Notes under the pieces: generated by a model
What the model saw: only the letters and a program-made list of their open reading frames with translations
Told to the model about the DNA's origin: nothing
Databases searched by the model: none
Made by a program: the position numbers and the translations under genes
DNA from: an uncultured Thermomicrobiales bacterium
GTDB lineage: Bacteria > Chloroflexota > Chloroflexia > Thermomicrobiales > Thermomicrobiaceae
DNA length: 10,775 nt
Reading direction: 5' to 3'
Assembly (NCBI GenBank): GCA_937891245.1
Contig: CALAGB010000490.1
Span: forward strand, 1-10,775
In this document: positions 1-8,143 of the stretch, piece after piece
Layout: each line of letters begins with the position of its first letter
Position numbering within the stretch: the stretch's first letter is position 1

Positions 1-846
<846 letters not shown>

Positions 847-866
847 ATGGAACTCCTGACTCTCGG

Positions 867-1295
867 CTAGATCAACGTCGCAAGCCGCTGGGCGATGCTG
901 GAACCTTCCTGCTCCATCATCTCGGCCTGGGTCGCCCAAGCTTCAGGGCTCCATAACTCGACGTAGGTGTGCATACCGACGATCAACACCTCGGTATCGA
1001 GGCCGGCAAACTGACGCAGGTCGGAGGGGATATTGATGCGCCCCTGCTTATCCAATTCGACGTTGGCCGCTTCGGCAAACACCATGCGGCGAAATGCTCG
1101 CGCATCAGGATCGCTGATCGACAGGCTCGATACCTTCTCAGCCAGCGGATTCCAGGCGTCCATTGGGTAGAGCGAGAGGCAACGATCGATGCCACGAGTG
1201 ATAACCGCGTCCGAGCCGAGCAGATCTCGAAAACGCGCCGGGATGGCTACCCGCCCTTTCGCATCGAGGCTGTGATTGTAGCGTCCCAGAAACAC
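867..1295 (-). CDS. mraZ: MraZ, transcriptional regulator of the division/cell-wall cluster
   Basis: MraZ is a DNA-binding protein of the SpoVT/AbrB fold that forms ring oligomers and controls its own dcw operon. The protein has the two tandem half-domains of the family, each with its DxxxR signature: DAKGRVAIPARFR near residue 10 and DKQGRINIPSDLR near residue 82. It ends 20 bp before rsmH. The reading frame stays open to a TTG at 1325, but I chose the GTG at 1295. It gives the family's canonical N-terminus (MFLGRYNHSLDAKGR, 142 residues) and has an AAGGG ribosome site 8 bases upstream; the longer form would add ten residues that MraZ proteins lack. Three TGGGN boxes lie about 100 bp upstream in the leader and are the expected autoregulatory target. 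Confidence 0.95.
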   Translation of the reverse strand: MFLGRYNHSLDAKGRVAIPARFRDLLGSDAVITRGIDRCLSLYPMDAWNPLAEKVSSLSISDPDARAFRRMVFAEAANVELDKQGRINIPSDLRQFAGLDTEVLIVGMHTYVELWSPEAWATQAEMMEQEGSSIAQRLATLI

Positions 1296-1375
1296 AGCAC
1301 TGCCCTTGGGTATGCGCGGCCACAACGCGGATCAAACGAGTCTTTCGGGTCATCCCCCACTGGAGCCGAGCAATT

Positions 1376-1398
1376 GAGGCATCTATCCACAATGCCTC
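1376..1398. repeat. Perfect 7-bp inverted repeat in the mraZ leader
   Basis: GAGGCAT (1376-1382) and ATGCCTC (1392-1398) are perfect inverse complements. The 9-base loop between them (1383-1391) is exactly the DnaA-like 9-mer CTATCCACA. The right arm overlaps the first base pairs of the third MraZ box. In mraZ mRNA it would form a leader hairpin about 30-50 nt from the predicted start; in DNA it could be an operator. Confidence 0.6.
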
Positions 1399-1433
1399 CC
1401 ACTTATCCCCACTCAGCCCCACCGTTATCCACA
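1383..1433 (+). promoter_or_regulatory. Cluster of DnaA-type 9-mers over the mraZ promoter
   Basis: The plus strand contains TTATCCACA at 1425-1433, an exact match to the classical DnaA box consensus TTATNCACA. TTATCCCCA (1403-1411) and CTATCCACA (1383-1391) each differ by one base. All three have the same orientation, with starts 20 and 22 bp apart. The perfect box overlaps the last base of the -10 and the predicted transcription start. The 9-mers are interleaved with the MraZ boxes, and part of the similarity may come from shared TGTGGATAA/TGGGGATAA sequence. Binding by DnaA is inferred, not shown. Confidence 0.45.
1397..1421 (-). promoter_or_regulatory. MraZ box array (three TGGGN direct repeats)
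   Basis: Minus-strand TGGGG (1421-1417), TGGGG (1411-1407) and TGGGA (1401-1397) recur at exactly 10 bp, so each 5-base box is separated by 5 bases. This is the TGGGN-N5 arrangement reported as the binding site of E. coli MraZ. Degenerate TGGAT (1431-1427) and TGTGG (1391-1387) extend the same phase on both sides. The boxes lie at and just downstream of the predicted start point, consistent with repression of mraZ-rsmH by MraZ. Confidence 0.8.
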
Positions 1434-1460
1434 TTATACATACGTACACCCCCGATGCAA
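1433..1460 (-). promoter_or_regulatory. mraZ (dcw cluster) promoter
   Basis: On the minus strand a perfect -10 box TATAAT occupies 1438-1433. Sixteen bases upstream is TTGCAT (1460-1455), which matches the -35 consensus only in its TTG. A start near 1426 would give a leader of about 130 nt before the mraZ GTG. The -10 is convincing; the -35 is weak, which suits a promoter that depends on or is modulated by bound factors. Confidence 0.65.
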
Positions 1461-1482
1461 CGATGTTATGTTGACTTGAAGC

Positions 1483-1506
1483 ACGTTCGTACGTTACGTA
1501 CGTTCG
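1483..1506. promoter_or_regulatory. ACGT-rich palindrome upstream of the mraZ promoter
   Basis: CGTACGT (1488-1494), a single central T, and ACGTACG (1496-1502) form a perfect 15-base odd palindrome. It is flanked by direct repeats of ACGTTCG (1483-1489 and 1500-1506). The centre is about 70 bp upstream of the predicted mraZ start, a usual place for an activator site. The cognate factor is unknown. Confidence 0.4.
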
Positions 1507-1520
1507 CATTCAGCGGCGCA

Positions 1521-1542
1521 CTCGCGAACTACGGCCCGCGAG
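1521..1542 (-). terminator. Possible weak hairpin downstream of pccA
   Basis: CTCGCG (1521-1526) and CGCGAG (1537-1542) can pair with a 10-base loop, about 50 nt after the pccA stop codon. There is no T-run on its downstream side, so it lacks the second half of an intrinsic terminator. It may act as a processing or stability hairpin, or not at all. Confidence 0.2.
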
Positions 1543-1591
1543 GCTCCCCAATCGTTAAGGTTTCCCCTGGTATCTGGTACGGGGCAGCAGG

Positions 1592-3361
1592 CTAATCGGC
1601 GTCCGGCTGCTCGATCTGGGCGATCAGTGTACCGGTCTGCACCGTTTCTCCGGCCGACACGCTGATGCGACGCACGATTCCGGCTCGCGGCGCGTTGATT
1701 TCGTTCTCCATCTTCATCGCCTCGACGACACAGATGAGATCGCCCGCCTCGACGCTGGCGCCTGCTTCAACCGCCACGCGCAACACGGTGCCCTGGATAG
1801 GACTCACCACATCACCACGGCCGTTACCCGCCGCAGCGGCGCGATTTCCAGCGTTGAGCCGCGGCGCGCGCCGGGCTGATGGCGCCGCTTCCCGAGCGTC
1901 GCCAAATACGCGCACATCGAAGCGCTTGCCCGACACCTCGACGATAAACTGCTCAACGCTCGCCTCACTCGCTCCGTCGACCCGTCCATCGAGTTCGGCT
2001 GCGCCTTGCGGCGCAAGCAGTTCCGGATAACGATCGAGGAAGCGCGTGTCATAGTCACCGGCGGCAAAAGCCGGCTGATGGGCAACCGCCAGATGAAACG
2101 GGATCGTCGTCGGCACGCCGGTTACCCGGAAATCGTTGAGCGCCCGTCGCAACCGGCCAAGCGCCTCGTCGCGACTGCGCCCCCAGACGATCAGTTTGGC
2201 GATCAGCGAGTCGTAGTGCGGCAGGATCGTGTAGCCCGTTTCGGCCGCGCTCTCGACACGAATACCGAATCCAGCCGGAACCCGGTATTCACCGATCGTC
2301 CCCGGCGCCGGAGCGAAGCCGCGTGCCGCATCTTCGGCGTTGATCCGGCATTCGATCGCGTGACCACGCAACGATACGTCGACAAACGACAGTTCGGCGC
2401 CGGCCGCGACGCGAATCTGCTCACTCACCAGGTCAATGCCAGAAATCATCTCGGTAACCGGATGCTCCACCTGGATTCGGGTGTTCATCTCCAGAAAGAA
2501 ATATTCGCCGTCCTGGTAGAGAAATTCGACCGTTCCGGCACCGACGTAATCGACCGCTTTTGCCAGCTCAACAGCCGTCGTTTGCATCCGCCCACGTGTT
2601 TGGCTGTCAATCGCCGGAGACGGGCTCTCCTCGATCAACTTCTGATGCCGGCGCTGAATCGAGCAGTCACGCTCACCAACGGCCGCATAATGCCCGTGTT
2701 GATCGGCGAAGACCTGGATCTCGATATGTCGTGGATGATCGAGATAGCGCTCGACATAGACGCGATCGTCGGCGAAATAACGTTTCGCCTCGCCCGACGC
2801 GCCCTGAAAGGCGTCATTAACCTCGGCAGCCGACCAGGCGACGCGAAAGCCGCGCCCGCCGCCACCGGCCGCCGCCTTCAGCGCGATCGGGAAGCCGTAC
2901 TCCTCGCCGAAGGCTCGTGCGCCATCGGCATCGACCGGCTCAGCACTCCCCGGCACCAGCGGCGCACCCGCCGTTCGCGCGACCTTGCGCGCAGCGACCT
3001 TGTCGCCCATCGCGGCAATCGCCTCGGGCGACGGGCCAATGAAGGTAATGCCGGACGCGCCGCAGGCGCGCGCGAATTCGGCGTTTTCGGCCAGGAAGCC
3101 GTAGCCGGGGTGGATCGCATTCGCACCGCACTGTTGCGCGAGGGCGATCAGCGCCGGAATATCCAGATAGGGCAGCGGCTGGGACGATGGTATGCGAAAC
3201 GCCTCGGTCGCGTAGCGCACATGCGGCGCGTCCAACTCCCCCTCGCCATAGACCGCGACGGTCGCGATCCCCAGTTCATGGCAGGCGCGCATGACCCGCA
3301 GCGCGATCTCCCCGCGATTCGCCACCAGCACCTTCTCGAACAACGCCTGCCCCTCCGACAA
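1592..3361 (-). CDS. pccA: Acyl-CoA carboxylase alpha chain: biotin carboxylase fused to BCCP
   Basis: This subunit carboxylates its own biotin with ATP and bicarbonate and carries CO2 to the carboxyltransferase for acyl-CoA carboxylation. The 589 residues comprise a biotin carboxylase domain (about 8-450) with KVLVANRGEIA at 10-20, the ATP-grasp glycine loop AAAGGGGRGF (163-172), HIEIQVFAD (212-220), GERDCSIQRRHQK (229-241) and catalytic EMNTRIQVEHPVTE (291-304). A degenerate linker region (about 455-515) follows, then a biotinyl domain with EAMKMEN, placing biotin on Lys550. This architecture matches actinobacterial-type AccA3/PccA and mitochondrial PCC alpha, and is not the separate AccB plus AccC form. 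Two TTG starts are possible: 3361 (GGAGG six bases upstream) and 3343 (also preceded by GGAGG), the latter giving the canonical MFEKVLVANRGE. Pairing with pccB and nearby mce and mutA favours propionyl-CoA as substrate, though such alpha chains often serve several beta chains. Confidence 0.92.
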   Translation of the reverse strand: MSEGQALFEKVLVANRGEIALRVMRACHELGIATVAVYGEGELDAPHVRYATEAFRIPSSQPLPYLDIPALIALAQQCGANAIHPGYGFLAENAEFARACGASGITFIGPSPEAIAAMGDKVAARKVARTAGAPLVPGSAEPVDADGARAFGEEYGFPIALKAAAGGGGRGFRVAWSAAEVNDAFQGASGEAKRYFADDRVYVERYLDHPRHIEIQVFADQHGHYAAVGERDCSIQRRHQKLIEESPSPAIDSQTRGRMQTTAVELAKAVDYVGAGTVEFLYQDGEYFFLEMNTRIQVEHPVTEMISGIDLVSEQIRVAAGAELSFVDVSLRGHAIECRINAEDAARGFAPAPGTIGEYRVPAGFGIRVESAAETGYTILPHYDSLIAKLIVWGRSRDEALGRLRRALNDFRVTGVPTTIPFHLAVAHQPAFAAGDYDTRFLDRYPELLAPQGAAELDGRVDGASEASVEQFIVEVSGKRFDVRVFGDAREAAPSARRAPRLNAGNRAAAAGNGRGDVVSPIQGTVLRVAVEAGASVEAGDLICVVEAMKMENEINAPRAGIVRRISVSAGETVQTGTLIAQIEQPDAD

Positions 3362-3390
3362 TCACGACCTCCGCTTCAATCTTCGCCACG

Positions 3391-3517
3391 GTCATCCTCG
3401 GATCTTGTCGTCGTGAACCGCAGTGAAGGATCTTTTTTTAGTTCCCCTTAGCATGAGTCTCGGGCAACGGAGAGGAGGACCCGCGCGCGGGTACCCCTCG
3501 CTGCGGCTCAGAATGAC
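3391..3517. repeat. Inverted-repeat intergenic element inside the carboxylase operon
   Basis: The 181 bp between pccA and the epsilon-like gene hold no gene. Its ends are imperfect inverted repeats. The left begins GTCATCCT (3391-3398) and carries CCGCAGTGAAGGA (3418-3430); the right, read on the minus strand, begins GTCATTCTGAGCCGCAGCGA. The left arm has about 17 extra bases between the two blocks. A perfect 14-bp GC palindrome lies inside (3479-3492). The GTCATTCTGAG...GCAGCGA signature looks like dispersed intergenic repeats I recall from Chloroflexota and other high-GC genomes, often mis-called as small genes; that recollection was not checked by search. It could form an mRNA structure that separates expression of pccB and pccA. 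Confidence 0.6.
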
Positions 3518-3542
3518 AGGTGGGCCATGCCCTACCCGTCGA

Positions 3543-3740
3543 TTACTCAGCTCGTCCCCAACCGTCCGCCTGGTGCGGCAACGCTCGACGCAGCCCCTCA
3601 CGCCGGGCCGCGCGCTGCCAGTTCGAACGCGTCGATGCGGCCGATGCCGGCTTCGCCTCTCGCAGCAGGCGCAAAACAGCCGCGATCGCGGCCGCTTCCT
3701 CGCTGGACGGCGTCGGTTGAATATCTGCCTCGCCACTCAC
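3543..3740 (-). CDS. Small acyl-CoA carboxylase epsilon-like subunit
   Basis: This 65-codon gene starts with GTG at 3740, and its first bases overlap the pccB stop in a GTGA arrangement, the usual sign of translational coupling. The protein has an acidic, proline-containing N-terminus, an alanine-rich helix (EEAAAIAAVLRLLREA, 14-29), a short Ala/Ser linker, then a basic segment SNWQRAARREGLRR (39-52) and a second tryptophan at 61. Size, position directly after pccB and layout (helix, linker, Trp followed by an Arg-rich stretch) resemble the epsilon subunits (AccE/PccE) of actinobacterial acyl-CoA carboxylases, which bridge alpha and beta chains and raise activity. Sequence in this family is poorly conserved, so the assignment rests mainly on pattern and context. 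The alternative is an uncharacterised small partner of the carboxylase. Confidence 0.62.
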   Translation of the reverse strand: MSGEADIQPTPSSEEAAAIAAVLRLLREAKPASAASTRSNWQRAARREGLRRALPHQADGWGRAE

Positions 3741-5290
3741 AGCGGGATATTCCCATGCTTGCGCTGTGGCACGCTTTCGCGCTTCGAACGCGTCACCTGC
3801 AGGGCGCGGATGAGCCAGCTGCGCGTCTGACTCGGCTGAATGACGTCGTCGACGTAGCCGCGCGAGGCGACCTGGAATGGATTGGCGAATTCGCGTTCGT
3901 AGTCGGCCACCAACTCCTGGCGCCGCGCCTCCGGATCATCGGCTTCAGCAATCTCGCGCCGGAAGATCACGTTCACCGCCGCCGACGGCCCCATCACCGC
4001 GACTTCGGCACTCGGCCAGGCGACACTGAAATCGGCTCGCAGCGCCTTCGAGCACATGACGACATAGGCACCGCCGTACGCCTTGCGAGTAATCACGGTC
4101 AGCTTCGGCACGGTCGCTTCGCAATAGGCGTAGAGCAGCTTCGATCCGTGCCGGATGATGCCGCCGTACTCCTGATTCGTGCCGGGCAGGAAGCCGGGAA
4201 CATCGACGAACGTAACGAGGGGAATGTTGAATGCATCGCAGAAACGGACGAAGCGCGCCGCCTTACTGGAGGCGTCAATATCGAGCGTGCCGGCCAGCAC
4301 CTTCGGTTGGTTGGCGACGATCCCGATCGCGTGGCCATCGAGCCGGGCGAAGCCGACCACAATGTTCATCGCCCACTCCGACTGCACCTCGAGGAATTCA
4401 CCCAGATCGACGATGCGCTCGATCACATCGAGCATGTCGTACGGCCGGGTGCTCACCTCCGGCACAAGCGAATCGAGCTCACGATCGGCGCGCTCCGGAT
4501 CGTCCTCCGGCGTGAAACTGGGTGCGTCTTCAAGATTGTTGGACGGGATGAAGCTGAGCAATGCGCGCACCTGCTCGAAGAGTTGCGCCTCATCGGCCGC
4601 CTTGAAGTGCGCCACGCCGCTGCGGGTCATATGCGTCTCAGCGCCGCCCAACTCCTCGTGCGTGACCTCTTCGCCGGTAACGGTGCGGATGACATCGGGC
4701 CCGGTGATAAACATCTGACTCATCTGATCGACCATGAAAATGAAATCGGTCATCGCCGGAGAATAGACGGCACCACCGGCGCATGGACCTGCGATGATCG
4801 AGATCTGGGGCACGACACCCGACGCCTGCACATTGCGAAAAAAGACATCGCCGTAGCCCGCCAGGCCCTCGACGCCCTCCTGAATGCGGGCTCCCGCCGA
4901 ATCGTTGATACCGATGATCGGGCAGCCGACCTTCAGGGCGAAGTCCATCAGCTTCACCATCTTCTCGGCGAACGCCTCGCCCAGGCTGCCACCATAGACG
5001 GTGAAATCCTGCGAGAAGACCGCGACCGTCCGGCCGTCGACCGTGCCGTGGCCGGTAACGACACCGTCGCCGTATGGGCGGCGTTGCTGCATCCCAAAAT
5101 AGGTCGAGCGATGGCGGACGAGTGGATCGAGCTCGATGAAGCTTCCCGCATCCAGCAATTGCTCGACACGCTCGCGGGCCGAAAGCTTGCCGCGCGCGTG
5201 CTGTTTCGCCGAGGCGGTCGTCTCCTGTTCGGCGATCTCGTTGCGCACCTGCTCCAGACGCTCACGCCCGGTTGCCTGCTCGACTGTCAC
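3737..5290 (-). CDS. pccB: Acyl-CoA (propionyl-CoA) carboxylase beta chain, carboxyltransferase
   Basis: The beta chain transfers CO2 from carboxybiotin to an acyl-CoA; with propionyl-CoA the product is (S)-methylmalonyl-CoA. It has two crotonase-like carboxyltransferase halves. The N-terminal half includes ARGKLSARERVEQLLDAGSF, RPYGDGVVTGHGTVDGR, SQDFTVYGGSLGE, DSAGARIQEGV and GPCAGGAVYSPA; the C-terminal half includes DVPGFLPGTNQEYGGIIRHG, TRKAYGGAYVVM and AWPSAEVAVMG. Length (517) is normal for the family. The frame opens at a TTG at 5302, but its purine-rich site is only a base away. I prefer the GTG at 5290, which has GGAAGG just upstream. Residue 410, the position occupied by Asp422 in Streptomyces coelicolor PccB and Ile420 in AccB, is valine, so acetyl-CoA or a mixed range remains possible. 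Context with mce and mutA favours propionyl-CoA. Confidence 0.9.
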   Translation of the reverse strand: MTVEQATGRERLEQVRNEIAEQETTASAKQHARGKLSARERVEQLLDAGSFIELDPLVRHRSTYFGMQQRRPYGDGVVTGHGTVDGRTVAVFSQDFTVYGGSLGEAFAEKMVKLMDFALKVGCPIIGINDSAGARIQEGVEGLAGYGDVFFRNVQASGVVPQISIIAGPCAGGAVYSPAMTDFIFMVDQMSQMFITGPDVIRTVTGEEVTHEELGGAETHMTRSGVAHFKAADEAQLFEQVRALLSFIPSNNLEDAPSFTPEDDPERADRELDSLVPEVSTRPYDMLDVIERIVDLGEFLEVQSEWAMNIVVGFARLDGHAIGIVANQPKVLAGTLDIDASSKAARFVRFCDAFNIPLVTFVDVPGFLPGTNQEYGGIIRHGSKLLYAYCEATVPKLTVITRKAYGGAYVVMCSKALRADFSVAWPSAEVAVMGPSAAVNVIFRREIAEADDPEARRQELVADYEREFANPFQVASRGYVDDVIQPSQTRSWLIRALQVTRSKRESVPQRKHGNIPL

Positions 5291-5311
5291 CGCGCCTTCC
5301 AATCTCCCTGA

Positions 5312-5325
5312 CGGCGATCACGCCG
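5312..5325. repeat. Short hairpin in the pccB leader
   Basis: CGGCG (5312-5316) and CGCCG (5321-5325) pair around a 4-base loop, about 20 nt upstream of the pccB start and adjacent to its ribosome site. It is short enough to be chance in GC-rich DNA, but its position could affect translation initiation. Confidence 0.25.
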
Positions 5326-5381
5326 ATCGCTTCACATTAACCGGTTCCTGATTGTACGCGCAAACTGGCAAGTACGGTGCA

Positions 5382-5410
5382 TGGACGCTCGGGCAGCGGC
5401 AGTTTAGGAT
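5382..5410 (+). promoter_or_regulatory. Candidate promoter for fni
   Basis: TGGACG (5382-5387) and TAGGAT (5405-5410) each match the sigma70-type hexamers at four of six positions, with an ideal 17-base spacer. The start would be near 5417, about 40 bases before the chosen fni GTG. On the minus strand a TACAAT (5356-5351) could serve pccB as a -10, but no -35 lies at the right distance. Confidence 0.35.
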
Positions 5411-5456
5411 GAGCGCATGGTGCGCTTGTGCATCGCCTGAAGTGGGGGAATACGTC

Positions 5457-6530
5457 GTGGACGATCCTGGAGTACCGGTGACGCCGAAGCGCAAGGCCGA
5501 GCATCTGCGCATCAATCTGGAAGAGGATGTCGCGGCCAAGGGGGTTCGTTCTGGTTTCGAACGGTATCGCTTCATCCCGCGGGCGCTTCCCGACGTTGAT
5601 TTCGACAGCGTCAGCACCACGACCGAACTCCTTGGGCATCGCCTCGGCGCGCCGCTCCTGATCTCCTGTATGACCGGCGGCGTGAGCGAGGCCCAGATCA
5701 TCAACACGCGGCTCGCCTGGACCGCCCAACGCTTTGGTCTGGCGCTCGGTCTCGGTTCGGCCCGCGTGCTCCTCGAACAGCCCGAGGTGCTGCCGACGTT
5801 CGACGTGCGTCCATTCGCGCCTGATATCCTCATTTTCGCCAACCTCGGAGCGATCCAACTCAATCGCGGTGTCACGGTCGATCAATGCCGCAAGCTGGTC
5901 GAGATGCTCCGCGCTGACGCCCTCGTCCTGCATCTGAACGCGCTGCAAGAGGCGCTGCAACCGGAAGGCGACACGAACTTCTCCGGCCTGCTCGGCAGGA
6001 TCACGACGCTCTGTCGCCAGATCGAGGTGCCGGTGATCGCCAAGGAGGTCGGCTGGGGTATTGCACCGGATGATGTGCGGGCACTTCTTGCTGCTGGAGT
6101 CGCGGCCGTCGATGTCGCGGGCGCCGGTGGCACCTCGTGGAGCGAGGTCGAACGCTATCGGATGAACGACCCGGTACGCCAACAGGTCGCCGCCGCTTTC
6201 GCCGACTGGGGGCTGCCAACCGCCGATGCGCTCGTACAGGCGCGTCAGGCAGCGCCGGACGCTACAATCTTCGCCAGCGGAGGTCTGCGCGACGGCATGG
6301 AGGTCGCCAAAGCGCTCGCCCTCGGTGCCGATCTTGCCGGCATGGCCGGGCCGTTTCTCCGCGCCGCCGCCGACGGCGAAGACGCGTGCAATACCTTCGC
6401 CGAAGCGCTCATCGACGTCCTGCGAACGGTAATGTTCGCCACCGGCGCGAACGATCTCGCCGGTTTCAAGGCGAATCCACGGCTAGCGCGGACTGGGATG
6501 GATGGACCGACGGATATCGAGCAATGGTGA
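5457..6530 (+). CDS. fni: Isopentenyl-diphosphate delta-isomerase, type 2 (FMN-dependent)
   Basis: This flavoenzyme interconverts isopentenyl and dimethylallyl diphosphate, feeding polyprenyl carriers, quinones and carotenoids. It is unrelated to the type 1 metal enzyme and needs reduced FMN. The TIM-barrel motifs are all present: KRKAEHLRI at the N-terminus, SCMTGG (70-75), GLGSAR, ANLGAIQL, LHLNALQEALQPEGD (158-172, with the conserved Gln-Glu pair), VIAKEVGWGI (193-202), DVAGAGGTSW (219-228) and the phosphate-binding SGGLRDGMEVAKALALGAD near the C-terminus. The frame is open from a TTG at 5352, but that would add 35 non-conserved residues. The GTG at 5457 has GGGGGA seven bases upstream and gives 357 residues, the usual length; a GTG at 5478 (GGAG five bases upstream) is also possible. 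The gene stands alone, divergent from pccB and ending 13 bp from the end of mutA. Confidence 0.93.
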   Translation: MDDPGVPVTPKRKAEHLRINLEEDVAAKGVRSGFERYRFIPRALPDVDFDSVSTTTELLGHRLGAPLLISCMTGGVSEAQIINTRLAWTAQRFGLALGLGSARVLLEQPEVLPTFDVRPFAPDILIFANLGAIQLNRGVTVDQCRKLVEMLRADALVLHLNALQEALQPEGDTNFSGLLGRITTLCRQIEVPVIAKEVGWGIAPDDVRALLAAGVAAVDVAGAGGTSWSEVERYRMNDPVRQQVAAAFADWGLPTADALVQARQAAPDATIFASGGLRDGMEVAKALALGADLAGMAGPFLRAAADGEDACNTFAEALIDVLRTVMFATGANDLAGFKANPRLARTGMDGPTDIEQW

Positions 6531-6543
6531 GGGATTCTGCTCG

Positions 6544-8118
<1,575 letters not shown>

Positions 8119-8143
8119 GCTCAGCAACCTTTCGCGGCGTTCG

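Larger units (their letters stand above)
1296..1591. other. Regulatory intergenic region between pccA and mraZ
   Basis: No credible gene lies here. The right end receives transcription from pccA (stop at 1592) and the left end is the mraZ leader. The stretch around 1380-1510 is visibly richer in A+T than its surroundings and carries the mraZ promoter, MraZ boxes, DnaA-type 9-mers, an inverted repeat and a palindrome, each listed separately. An additional isolated TGGGG box (minus strand, 1355-1359) lies in the leader but is 2 bp out of phase with the main array. Confidence 0.8.

Noticed and set aside
1471..1500. Plus-strand promoter starting with TTGACT at 1471
   Set aside because: No acceptable -10 at 16-18 bases (only TACGTA), and it would drive transcription antisense to pccA with no gene to serve.
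1483..1506. LexA (SOS) operator similarity in the ACGT palindrome
   Set aside because: The minus strand starts CGAACGTACGT, but the second half of the CGAAC-N4-GTTCG consensus is missing, so it is not a credible LexA box.
1376..1510. Possible replication origin because of DnaA-type boxes and A+T-richer DNA
   Set aside because: Only one perfect box and two near-matches, no clear unwinding element, and no dnaA, dnaN, gidA or similar origin-linked genes nearby. A promoter-regulatory role fits better.
2006..3451. Long plus-strand open frame (481 codons) opposite pccA
   Set aside because: Antisense shadow of the biotin carboxylase; Arg-rich composition and no conserved motif.
3392..3736. Minus-strand frame of 114 codons overlapping the epsilon-like gene
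   Set aside because: Its C-terminal half is a translation of the inverted-repeat element and its N-terminal half is Arg-rich out-of-frame sequence. The GTGA-coupled frame is far better supported.
3527..5311. Very long plus-strand open frame (594 codons) opposite pccB and the epsilon-like gene
   Set aside because: The minus-strand proteins carry full family motifs across the same span. The plus-strand translation is rich in Arg and His with no recognisable domain, typical of antisense frames in GC-rich DNA.
5352..5456. N-terminal extension of the isomerase from a TTG at 5352
   Set aside because: The 35 extra residues are not part of the family, the TTG lacks a ribosome site, and the stretch overlaps the likely promoter.
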